Below are positions 1 to 6,939 of a stretch of DNA of 24,332 nucleotides, piece by piece (the stretch's first letter is position 1; every line of letters begins with the position of its first letter). Position numbers and translations under genes: made by a program. This DNA comes from Clostridiales bacterium. GTDB taxonomy: Bacteria; Bacillota; Clostridia; Oscillospirales; QAMX01. The stretch covers positions 1 through 24,332 of the forward strand of contig JAEDMJ010000030.1 of the NCBI GenBank assembly GCA_016303065.1, given 5' to 3'. Below the pieces are notes generated by a model. It worked only from the letters and a program-made list of their open reading frames with translations, did not search any database and was not told the origin of the DNA.

Positions 1-110
1 CACGCGCTTTGGCGGAGCGGCGGATTTGGCTGTAAATGACAAAATCCGCACTTTTTCGGAGCGGAACGAAACCAAATGCACGGCATTGGAAATTTTGACT
101 TCTGAATTTT

Positions 111-139
111 ATTATAGCATACTCAGGGGCGTTTTGCAA
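111..139 (-). promoter_or_regulatory. Possible sigma-A promoter facing the left window edge
   Basis: On the minus strand, TTGCAA (139-134) and TATAAT (116-111) are separated by 17 bp. It would drive a gene beginning near or beyond the left edge. An ATG at 85-83 (minus) opens a frame that stays open to the edge, but it has no clear ribosome binding site, so I do not call a gene. Confidence 0.4.
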
Positions 140-400
140 GAGAAAAATGTGACGTGCGCTCATCCGGCCCGTCGGGGAAAACCGCCTCCGGGGGCTTTGG
201 GTGGATTTTCGCTTTGCTTTGCCGCGACGTTTGAGCGGGACGCCGGGGCGTTTCACCCCGGGTTCGACGCCGCTTTGAGCGCTTCCGCGGCGTTTTTGTC
301 TTTGAGGCGACCACGGCAAAAGGACTATCCGGCGGAGGACGCTTTGGAATGCGGACGCAAAAGGGCGCAGAAAAAATTGGGGATTTTCTTTGAAACCGTA
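140..400. other. Intergenic stretch without a convincing gene
   Basis: Together with the first 110 bases, this makes about 400 bases before the tRNA-Ser promoter. Both strands have open frames here, but they are Arg/Pro-rich or read like high-GC noise, lack ribosome binding sites and match no family I recognise. Several short GC-rich inverted repeats are present. I see no RNA gene. Confidence 0.5.
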
Positions 401-429
401 TTGACAAATCGCTTTTTTTTTGGTATTAT
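401..429 (+). promoter_or_regulatory. Promoter of tRNA-Ser
   Basis: A perfect TTGACA (401-406) and TATTAT (424-429) are spaced 17 bp apart. The predicted start of transcription is about 20 bases before the mature tRNA. Confidence 0.85.
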
Positions 430-458
430 ATTAAGGCTGTCCGGTATATGAGACATAT

Positions 459-548
459 GGAGAAGTCGCCTAGTCCGGTCGAGGGCGCACGATTGGAAAT
501 CGTGTAGGCGTCAAAAGCGTCTCGAGGGTTCGAATCCCTCCTTCTCCG
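459..548 (+). tRNA. tRNA-Ser (anticodon GGA)
   Basis: The acceptor stem GGAGAAG (459-465) pairs with CTTCTCC (541-547), and the discriminator is G548. The anticodon stem CACGA/TCGTG encloses the loop TTGGAAA, giving anticodon GGA, which reads UCC/UCU serine codons. A long variable arm of the class II type lies between the anticodon and T arms, and the T loop contains GGTTCGAATCC. The CCA end is not encoded and must be added after transcription. The gene is monocistronic, with its own promoter and terminator. Confidence 0.96.
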
Positions 549-553
549 TTCGG

Positions 554-593
554 AACACCTGCGTTTGAAAGTTCAGACGCAGGTGTTTTTTTT
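554..593 (+). terminator. Intrinsic terminator of tRNA-Ser
   Basis: The inverted repeat AACACCTGCGT/ACGCAGGTGTT (554-564 with 577-587) is followed by a run of eight or more T. Confidence 0.92.
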
Positions 594-610
594 GCGCAAA
601 AACACAGATC

Positions 611-646
611 AAAAACGCCGGGACAGGTCGTTTTGCCCGGCGTTTT
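611..646 (-). terminator. Intrinsic terminator downstream of the deformylase gene
   Basis: The inverted repeat AAAACGCCGGG (612-622)/CCCGGCGTTTT (636-646) ends in T-rich tracts on both strands. On the minus strand it lies about 25 bases past the deformylase stop codon. It could also back up tRNA-Ser termination on the plus strand. Confidence 0.85.
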
Positions 647-670
647 CTTATTACCGCGGAGAGCTTCCGC

Positions 671-1081
671 TCAGACAAGTATCCCACAGCAGTGGTCGAT
701 CTCGTGCTGTATTATCTGTGCGGTAAAATCCGAAAAGCTCTTTGTGACGGATTTCAGTTCCGTGTATTGAAAGCGGACCTTTATTTTTCGCCAGCGTTTT
801 GCTTTCCGTACACCGGGAAGCGAAAGGCAGGCTTCCTCCGCTTCATAGGGACCGTATTTTTCGGTTATCTCGGGGTTAAGCATAGTCAGGTATTCGCTGC
901 CGCTCAAGAAAACGATAATGCGCTTGTGTACGCCGATCATGTTTGCGGCCATACCGACACAGCTGTCCCGGTGGGCAAGGAGAGTGTCGAGAAGATCGCG
1001 GGCGGTTTGAAGGTCGTCTTTTGATGCCGGAGAAGATTTTTGGGCAAGAATTATCGGGTCGCGGACAATGGGCTGTACCAT
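671..1081 (-). CDS. def: Peptide deformylase, short clostridial type
   Basis: It removes the N-formyl group from nascent proteins at the ribosome, as a metal-dependent hydrolase. The 136-residue product has the three family motifs. Motif 1 reads VGMAANMIG in place of the classical GLAAPQ. Motif 2 is EEACLSL, with the metal-ligand Cys (classically EGCLS). Motif 3 is HEIDH, with two metal-ligand His and the catalytic Glu. It stops just after HEIDHCCG, so it lacks the C-terminal helix of longer deformylases, as I recall for a clostridial subfamily. The start is ATG at 1081, since AGGAG lies about seven bases upstream; an open frame further upstream overlaps the promoter and is not coding. The gene is monocistronic. 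Activity is likely, but the Gln-to-Asn change in motif 1 leaves some doubt. Confidence 0.9.
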   Translation of the reverse strand: MVQPIVRDPIILAQKSSPASKDDLQTARDLLDTLLAHRDSCVGMAANMIGVHKRIIVFLSGSEYLTMLNPEITEKYGPYEAEEACLSLPGVRKAKRWRKIKVRFQYTELKSVTKSFSDFTAQIIQHEIDHCCGILV

Positions 1082-1121
1082 GTTTTTCTCCTGGGGGTGC
1101 TTTTTTGGGGGGAGTATATGA

Positions 1122-1149
1122 ATTATAGCACAATTTTTTCGGTTGTCAA
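1122..1149 (-). promoter_or_regulatory. Promoter of def
   Basis: Minus-strand TTGACA (1149-1144) and TATAAT (1127-1122) have a 16-bp spacer and lie about 40 bases upstream of the def start codon. Confidence 0.85.
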
Positions 1150-1257
1150 ACCCGGAGAAAGGCCCCAAGCCACATTGCGGAATCACGGTGCTTGCGTGGC
1201 GCGCCTGCACATCCGCGGGTGAGAAGCGGGCAAATCGCTCCGGGGGGCTAATACCGG

Positions 1258-1297
1258 CGTTTCTGCAAAAAGCCGCTTTTTGCGGAAACGCGGCTTT
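1258..1297 (-). terminator. Terminator of the leucine operon with overlapping inverted repeat
   Basis: On the minus strand AAAGCCGC (1297-1290) pairs with GCGGCTTT (1276-1269) and runs into a T tract, forming an intrinsic terminator about 65 bases after the leuB stop. The same bases hold a second, longer inverted repeat, 1258-1272 with 1276-1290, with a 3-base loop. The two hairpins cannot form together. Outer arms ATACCG (1251-1256) and CGGTAT (1300-1305) could close the whole structure. Confidence 0.75.
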
Positions 1298-1360
1298 GTC
1301 GGTATGCGCTTTTTGAAAATGGGCGGAAAGGGCTTTCTTTGCGCTCGTTGACGCAGCTCA

Positions 1361-2431
1361 TCAGAGCCTTGCGGCTATGAGATCTCCCATTTCGGAGCAA
1401 AGCACTTTTTTGCAGCCTTCCTGCATGATGTCTCCCGTGCGGTAGCCGTCGCTGAGAACGCTGTCTGCGGCGGATTCGATGCAGTCGGCTTCGCGGGACA
1501 TGCCAAAGGAGTAGCGGAGCATCATTGCGGCGGAGAGAATTGTTCCGATCGGATTGGCGATGTTCATTCCGGCAATGTCGGGAGCGGAACCGTGAATGGG
1601 CTCGTACATCCCCAGAGTGCCGGAGGAGAGCGAGGCGGAGGGCATCATGCCGATGGAGCCGGTGAGCATGGAGGCTTCGTCGGAGAGAATGTCGCCGAAC
1701 ATGTTCTCCGTGACAAGCACGTCAAACTGGGAAGGGTTCTTTATGAGCTGCATTGCGGTGTTGTCGACGAGAATGTCGGTATATTCGACCTCGGGGTACT
1801 CTTCGGAGAGACGGTGCATCGTCTTTCTCCAAAGCCGTGAGGTGTCGAGAACGTTTGCCTTGTCGACTGAGGCAAGGCGGCGGCTGCGTTTCATTGCGGT
1901 TTCAAACGCCACTCTGCCTATCCGCATGATCTCATGCTCGGAATAGGGCATGACGTCGGTCGCCACAAGTTCTCCGTTCACCTCTTCGGTCCTGCGCGGC
2001 CCGAAGTATACCCCGCCGGTGAGCTCCCGGACAATCAGAAGATCGATCCCGCCGCCGACTACGCTCTCTTTGAGGGGAGATGCGGAGGCAAGCTGGGGGA
2101 AGAGTTTGGTGGGGCGCAGGTTCGCAAAGAGCCCCAGCTCTTTGCGAACGCCCAGAAGCGCCTTTTCGGGGCGGATGGACGGGGGACAGTTGTCCCATTT
2201 CGGCCCGCCCACAGCGCCGAGCAGGACGCTGTCGGCGGATTTGCAAAGGGCCATGCCCTCGTCGGTGATGGGAACGCCGTATTTGTCGATGGAGCAGCCC
2301 CCGATATCGACTGTCGTGTATTCAAATTTGTGAAGGAATTTTTCTGCGATCCGGTCGAGAACCTTGACGGCTTCTCCGACGATCTCCGGGCCGATGCCGT
2401 CGCCGGGGAGGAGGGTTATCTTTTTGTTCAT
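1361..2431 (-). CDS. leuB: 3-isopropylmalate dehydrogenase
   Basis: It performs the NAD-dependent oxidative decarboxylation of 3-isopropylmalate to 2-oxoisocaproate, the third step of leucine synthesis in the cytoplasm. The 356-residue product has the usual family length. It begins with the nucleotide/substrate loop LLPGDGIGPEIV, has the central substrate region RELTGGVYFG, the metal-binding segment VTENMFGDILSDEASML and the NAD-site loop YEPIHGSAPDIAGMNIANP near the C-terminus. The ATG overlaps the leuD stop codon in an ATGA arrangement, and AGGAGG lies upstream inside leuD, so translation is coupled. It is the last gene of the operon and is followed by a terminator. Confidence 0.97.
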   Translation of the reverse strand: MNKKITLLPGDGIGPEIVGEAVKVLDRIAEKFLHKFEYTTVDIGGCSIDKYGVPITDEGMALCKSADSVLLGAVGGPKWDNCPPSIRPEKALLGVRKELGLFANLRPTKLFPQLASASPLKESVVGGGIDLLIVRELTGGVYFGPRRTEEVNGELVATDVMPYSEHEIMRIGRVAFETAMKRSRRLASVDKANVLDTSRLWRKTMHRLSEEYPEVEYTDILVDNTAMQLIKNPSQFDVLVTENMFGDILSDEASMLTGSIGMMPSASLSSGTLGMYEPIHGSAPDIAGMNIANPIGTILSAAMMLRYSFGMSREADCIESAADSVLSDGYRTGDIMQEGCKKVLCSEMGDLIAARL

Positions 2432-2934
2432 TTTGAGGCCTCCTGTTTGCGGGTTTCGGAAATGGAGCTGAGCAGACCGCCCCGGGCAATTATTTCCTGG
2501 ATGAAGGGAGGGAAGGGCTGGGCGCTGTAAGTTTCGTTTTTAGTGAGGTTTGTGATGACGCCTGTGTCAAAATCGACTTCCACCTCGTCGCCGCCGCGGA
2601 TATTCGCGCTTGCTTCGGGACATTCGAGGATCGCAAGTCCGATGTTTATTGCGTTCCGGTAAAAGATGCGGGCAAAGGTTTTTGCTATGACGACGGAGAT
2701 TCCGGCTTCCTTAATGGCGATGGGGGCGTGCTCCCTGGAAGAACCGCAGCCGAAATTTGCGCCTCCGACAAGGATGTCGCCCTTTTTGACCTTTGAAGTA
2801 AACTCCCTGTCGATGTCCTCCATGCAGTGGGCGGCAAGCTCGGCATGGTTTGCGGTGTTGAGGTAGCGGGCGGGGATTATGACGTCGGTATCGACATTGT
2901 CGCCGTATTTGTGAACGGTTCCGTGTGCAATCAT
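2428..2934 (-). CDS. leuD: 3-isopropylmalate dehydratase, small subunit
   Basis: It is the swivelling small subunit that, with LeuC, isomerises 2-isopropylmalate to 3-isopropylmalate. At 168 residues it is the short archaeal/clostridial form. Diagnostic segments are DNVDTDVIIPARYL near residue 14, the substrate loop GGANFGCGSSREHAP around residues 57-71, and the hydrophobic core IAKTFARIFYRNAINIGL. It starts 18 bases after the leuC stop with AAAGGA upstream, and its end overlaps leuB by four bases. The order leuA-leuC-leuD-leuB implies a fixed enzyme ratio from one transcript. Confidence 0.96.
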   Translation of the reverse strand: MIAHGTVHKYGDNVDTDVIIPARYLNTANHAELAAHCMEDIDREFTSKVKKGDILVGGANFGCGSSREHAPIAIKEAGISVVIAKTFARIFYRNAINIGLAILECPEASANIRGGDEVEVDFDTGVITNLTKNETYSAQPFPPFIQEIIARGGLLSSISETRKQEASK

Positions 2935-2952
2935 TTTTGTTTCCGTCCTTTC

Positions 2953-4212
2953 TCAAAGTTCTCTCGGGTCGCAGATGTATCCCTTTACGGCGGAAACCGC
3001 CGCGGTCGCGGGGCTGGCGAGATAGATCTTCGACGAGACATGGCCCATTCTGCCGACAAAATTGCGGTTGGTGGTGGCGATGGCCGTTTCACCCTCGGCG
3101 AGAATACCCATATATCCGCCGAGGCAGGGCCCGCAGGTCGGAGTGGAGACGGCGCAGCCGGCTTTTATGAAAGTTTCGATATAGCCCCGCTTTATGCACT
3201 CAAGATAGACCGACTGGGTCGCGGGGATAACGATGCAGCGGACCCCGGGAGCAACGTGCCTGCCCTCAAAGATCTTCGCGGCGGTCTCCATGTCGGATAT
3301 GCGGCCGTTGGTGCAGGAGCCGATAACGCACTGGTCGAGCTTTACGCCGTTGAGCCCGGAGGCAGGCTCGGTGTTTTCGGGAAGGTGGGGGCAGGCGACC
3401 GTGGGTTCGATTGCGGAAAGGTCGACGTCGATGACCTCGTCGTATTCGGCGTCGGGATCTGCGGAATAGACGGTGCAGGGGTGGGTCATGCGCTCGCTGT
3501 AATACGCCATGGTCACATCGTCGACCTCGAAGATGCCGTTTTTCGCGCCGGCTTCGATGGCCATGTTTGCCATGCAGAGGCGGTCGTCCATGGTGAGAGT
3601 GTGCATTCCCTCGCCGGTGAACTCCATGGATTTGTAAAGAGCGCCGTCGACGCCGATCTTTCCGATGATGTGAAGAATGACGTCTTTGCCGGAGCAGCAG
3701 CTTTTGAGCTTGCCGGTGAGGTTGAACTTTATCGCAGTAGGAACCTTGAACCAGGCTTCGCCTGTCGCCATGCCCGCGGCCATGTCGGTGGAGCCCACGC
3801 CCGTTGAGAATGCGCCCAGTGCGCCGTAGGTGCAGGTGTGGGAGTCGGCGCCGATCACGACGTCTCCGGGAGCGACAAGTCCCTTTTCGGGGAGAAGCGC
3901 GTGTTCGATCCCCATATCGCCGACGTCGAAGTAGTTCCGGATGCAGTGCTTTGCGGCAAAGCACCGGCACTGCCGGGTTTGCTGGGCCGCTTTGATGTCC
4001 TTGTTGGGCACAAAGTGATCCATAACAAGCGCGATCTTTGACTTGTCAAAAACCCCGTCAAAACCGAATTTTTCAAATTCGTTTATCGCGACGGGAGAAG
4101 TGATGTCGTTTCCGAGAACCATGTCGAGCCTGACTTTTATAAGCTGTCCCGGAACGACCGAATCAAGTCCGGCGTGGGATGCCAGGATCTTTTGGGTCAT
4201 TGTCATGGCCAT
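2953..4212 (-). CDS. leuC: 3-isopropylmalate dehydratase, large subunit
   Basis: It is the aconitase-family catalytic subunit carrying a [4Fe-4S] cluster and works with LeuD. At 419 residues it matches the shorter LeuC/HacA type that pairs with a small LeuD. The cluster cysteines are visible: one in VIGSCTNGR and two in TPTCGPCLGG. The substrate/cluster region VIGADSHTCTYGALG lies near residue 120. GGGAGG is spaced nine bases from the ATG at 4212, which sets the start; the next ATG is only two codons later. It follows leuA by 15 bases. Oxygen lability of the cluster fits an anaerobe but does not prove one. Confidence 0.96.
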   Translation of the reverse strand: MAMTMTQKILASHAGLDSVVPGQLIKVRLDMVLGNDITSPVAINEFEKFGFDGVFDKSKIALVMDHFVPNKDIKAAQQTRQCRCFAAKHCIRNYFDVGDMGIEHALLPEKGLVAPGDVVIGADSHTCTYGALGAFSTGVGSTDMAAGMATGEAWFKVPTAIKFNLTGKLKSCCSGKDVILHIIGKIGVDGALYKSMEFTGEGMHTLTMDDRLCMANMAIEAGAKNGIFEVDDVTMAYYSERMTHPCTVYSADPDAEYDEVIDVDLSAIEPTVACPHLPENTEPASGLNGVKLDQCVIGSCTNGRISDMETAAKIFEGRHVAPGVRCIVIPATQSVYLECIKRGYIETFIKAGCAVSTPTCGPCLGGYMGILAEGETAIATTNRNFVGRMGHVSSKIYLASPATAAVSAVKGYICDPREL

Positions 4213-4227
4213 TGCTGTGTTCCTCCC

Positions 4228-5889
4228 TTATTTATTGATTCCGCGGTTGACGGCGGAGAACAGTGCGTTGACGGATGAGGCGATGATGTCGTCGTTGATT
4301 CCCGCGCCCCACACTTTTTTGCCGTTGGGGAAAGTGATGCTTACATATGTTATTGCCTGGGACGAGGAACCGGACGTGAGCGCGTGTTCTTCATAGGTGA
4401 GATCGGAGTACTTTATTTTGAGCTGGGACTTGATGGCGTTGCTGACCGCGTCGAGACGTCCGTTGCCGGTGGCTTCCAATTCGCGGATCCGGCCTTCTAT
4501 CTCGACGGAGAGCGTGACCTTTATCTCGGGGGTTCGCACGAAGTGATAGTCGATGAGACGGATGTGGTCGTTGATGTTGACGTACGTGTCCATGAAAACC
4601 CTGAGGACTTCCTCGGGAGCAAGCTCCGCATGGGCGTGGTCGGATACGCTCTTGACGGTGTAGCCCACATCCTCGCGCATTTTAACGGGCAGGACATAGC
4701 CGAAGTTGTGCTCCAGAAGATAGCCGATGCCGCCTTTCCCGGACTGGGAGTTGATGCGTATGACGTCTGTCTCATACTCGCGTCCCACGTCGTGCGGGTC
4801 GATGGGGAGATAGGGGACGGTCCATGCGCCGCAGCTTTTTTCTTCGCGCCATCTCATTCCCTTGGCTATGGCGTCCTGGTGCGAACCGGAGAAAGCGGCG
4901 AAAACCAGCTTTCCGGAGTAGGGCTGGCGGTCGTAGACCTGCATTCTGGTCACGCGCTCGTAAAGCTCGGTGATCTCCGGCATATTGCTCAGGTCAAGCC
5001 CGGGCTCCACGCCCTGCGCGTACATATTGAGCGCCAGGGTGACGATGTCTACGTTTCCGGTGCGCTCGCCGTTTCCGAAAAGCGTTCCTTCGATTCTGTC
5101 GGCGCCGGCGAGAATGCCCAGCTCGGAGTCCGCAACGGCGCAGCCGCGGTCGTTGTGGGGGTGGAGGGATACTTCGATGGCGTCGCGGTACTTGAGGTTG
5201 TCGCACATGAACTCGACCTGGTTTGCGTAGACATGGGGCGAAGAGAGCTCCACGGTGACGGGGATGTTTATTATCGCCTTTTTGTCGGGAGTGGGCTTCC
5301 AGACGTCCAAAACTGCGTTGCAGACTTCAAGGGCGAACTCAGGCTCCGTTCCGGTGAAGGACTCCGGAGAGTATTCGTATCTGTAATTCGTTCCGGTCTC
5401 GGCGGCAATCTTTTCAAAGAGCTCGGCGCCGTCGGTGGCGATTTTGACGATCTCTTCTTTTGACTTTCTGAAGACCTGTTCGCGCTGGGCCAGAGACGTG
5501 GAGTTGTAAAGGTGGACAATTGCGTTTTTGCAGTCTTTAAGCGCTTCGAAGGTTTTGCGGATGATGTGTTCGCGGCTCTGGGTCAGAACCTGGACGGTCA
5601 CGTCGTCGGGAATAAGATTTTCGTCGATGAGGGTGCGGAGAAAGGTGTATTCCGTTTCGGACGCGGCCGGAAATCCGACTTCGATCTCCTTAAAGCCGAC
5701 TTTTACGAGGAGCTTGAAAAATTCGAGCTTTTCTTCGAGGCTCATGGGAATTATGAGGGACTGGTTCCCGTCGCGCAGGTCGACGGAGCACCAGGACGGA
5801 GCTTTTTCAATGTATGTTTTTTTCGCCCATTTCATCTCCGGATTTTTTACCGGAAAGAACTGGCGCACATATTTTTGCGTGTTTTTCAT
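4228..5889 (-). CDS. leuA: 2-isopropylmalate synthase, long type
   Basis: It condenses 2-oxoisovalerate with acetyl-CoA, the committed step of leucine synthesis. The 553-residue product is the LeuA2-like type, with an N-terminal TIM barrel and a C-terminal regulatory domain. The catalytic start of the barrel, SVDLRDGNQSL, lies at residues 35-45, and the metal-binding VSLHPHNDRGC is in the middle. The last roughly 120 residues form the leucine-binding dimer domain, so feedback inhibition by leucine is expected from the family. AAAAGGAG lies 9-10 bases upstream of the ATG. The gene follows the ilvB remnant and is controlled by the T-box leader. Confidence 0.96.
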   Translation of the reverse strand: MKNTQKYVRQFFPVKNPEMKWAKKTYIEKAPSWCSVDLRDGNQSLIIPMSLEEKLEFFKLLVKVGFKEIEVGFPAASETEYTFLRTLIDENLIPDDVTVQVLTQSREHIIRKTFEALKDCKNAIVHLYNSTSLAQREQVFRKSKEEIVKIATDGAELFEKIAAETGTNYRYEYSPESFTGTEPEFALEVCNAVLDVWKPTPDKKAIINIPVTVELSSPHVYANQVEFMCDNLKYRDAIEVSLHPHNDRGCAVADSELGILAGADRIEGTLFGNGERTGNVDIVTLALNMYAQGVEPGLDLSNMPEITELYERVTRMQVYDRQPYSGKLVFAAFSGSHQDAIAKGMRWREEKSCGAWTVPYLPIDPHDVGREYETDVIRINSQSGKGGIGYLLEHNFGYVLPVKMREDVGYTVKSVSDHAHAELAPEEVLRVFMDTYVNINDHIRLIDYHFVRTPEIKVTLSVEIEGRIRELEATGNGRLDAVSNAIKSQLKIKYSDLTYEEHALTSGSSSQAITYVSITFPNGKKVWGAGINDDIIASSVNALFSAVNRGINK

Positions 5890-5911
5890 GTATCGCTTCT
5901 CCTTTTGATCT

Positions 5912-6525
5912 TCACGGTTCAGCCGATAACCGCGACGGCTTCAACTTCAACTCAAGAACCGTGTTGGAATAGCGCTTGCCGTAGAAGAGCGTCTGCCACT
6001 GGCGGACCATGCCCAGCACGCCGTTGTTCATCAGAACGATGGTCACGGGGATATTGTATGAGACGGCGGTTGCCAGCTCGTTCAGGTTCATTCCGAAGCT
6101 TCCGTCGCCGGTTACGAGCACGACGCGGTCGCCGCTTGCGATATGAGCGCCGATTGCCGCGCCGAGCCCGTAGCCCATTGTCCCGAGACCGCCGCTGGAG
6201 GCAAATCTGCGGGGCTGTTCAAAGTCCGTGTACTGGGCGGTCCACATCTGGTTCTGTCCCACGTCCGTGGCGATAACTGTGGACGCGTCCTTGAGCTCAT
6301 TGATTATGTCGAAGATTTTCCTGGGCGTCATGGGAACCGCGGCGTTTTTTTCGGCCAGGTCGGAAATGCGCGCGCCCTCTTCCTTTCGCTGGCTTTGTAG
6401 AGTTCATCGTAAATGTTCAGCACCTGTCCTCCGGGATAGCCGAAAACGTCCGTGACTCCCTGTTCGATCAGTGTCTCGATGACGATTCTCGCTTCCGTCA
6501 TCTGTATGCTGTCTTTTGGTTCCAT
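5912..6525 (-). pseudogene. ilvB: Acetolactate synthase large subunit, broken by two internal deletions
   Basis: The intact enzyme (about 550 residues) condenses pyruvate units for valine and leucine synthesis. Here the first 46 or so codons are normal: a start at 6525 with an upstream GGAGG, and the ThDP-site EQGVTDVFGYPGGQ. Near 6380 the frame then joins a region that normally lies near residue 370, in a different frame. The C-terminal ThDP domain follows, with TDVGQNQMW, GGLGTMGYGLGAAIG and VTGDGSFGMNLNEL, up to FYGKRYSNT. A second loss of some 70-80 codons occurs near 5945; the last codons, reading EAVAVIG and stop at 5919, survive in another frame. The product cannot be active. It is either a real pseudogene or an assembly error. 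Confidence 0.85.
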
Positions 6526-6858
6526 TGTTTATACCTCCGGGTGTTGCAAAAAAAGACCGCAAAAAAGCTCTTTCGCTCTTTTGGTATCATTCTGATTACC
6601 AAAGAGACGAAAGAGCTTTATATATCCATAAAAAATCTTCCGCGGTACCACTCTTCTTCGCCCGCAAAAACGGACGCCCTTAGGAGGCCAACACCTCCTG
6701 ACTCTGTTACGGGAGTTCCCGTCTGCAATTACTCTCCGGAAAACGGATTTCACCGCAGCCACTCCATGGCGAGTTTCAACAGCCCCACCCGGCGTCTCGC
6801 ACCACCCGACGCCTCTCTGAAGGAAGAGGAGAGTTTACTGTTCCATATCTCTGTGTTT
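6526..6858 (-). promoter_or_regulatory. T-box riboswitch leader, leucine-specific (CUC specifier)
   Basis: This is the transcribed leader of the ilvB'-leuACDB operon; it senses uncharged tRNA. In transcript order I see Stem I with AGTA (near 6836), the distal element GGTGCGAG (around 6803), then GTTGAAACTCGCC, which places CTC (6773-6771) as the leucine specifier codon. The conserved T-box AGAGTGGTACCGCGG lies at 6654-6640. Last comes a very long terminator hairpin (6618-6565) with a T tract. Uncharged tRNA-Leu(GAG) should stabilise the antiterminator and allow read-through. The same codon is used in the Bacillus subtilis ilv-leu leader. Confidence 0.92.
6561..6618 (-). terminator. Regulated terminator of the T-box leader
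   Basis: On the minus strand AAAGCTCTTTCG plus CTCTTTGGTA pairs with TACCAAAAGAG plus CGAAAGAGCTTT, a stem of over 20 bp with one mismatch. It is followed by TTTTTT and, after GCGG, by another T run. It competes with the antiterminator formed by the T-box sequence. Confidence 0.92.
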
Positions 6859-6864
6859 AAAGGC

Positions 6865-6893
6865 ATTGTACCACTCCGGATACCGTTTGTCAA
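6865..6893 (-). promoter_or_regulatory. Promoter of the T-box/leu operon
   Basis: Minus-strand TTGACA (6893-6888) and TACAAT (6870-6865) have a 17-bp spacer. The expected transcription start is near 6858, just ahead of T-box Stem I. Confidence 0.9.
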
Positions 6894-6939
6894 GAGAAAT
6901 GCGAAAAAATTTTTTCGCGCGTTTTTCGGGAGGGGAGGG

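Noticed and set aside
26..451. Open frame of 141 codons upstream of tRNA-Ser (plus)
   Set aside because: It has no ribosome binding site, its composition is like random high-GC translation, and its end overlaps the tRNA promoter.
2827..3807. Long plus-strand frame opposite leuC and leuD
   Set aside because: It is the antisense shadow of two clear enzymes. Its Gly/Val/Asp-rich translation is typical of the complement of high-GC coding DNA.
4384..5463. 359-codon plus-strand frame opposite leuA
   Set aside because: It is an antisense shadow with no family resemblance and no start signals.
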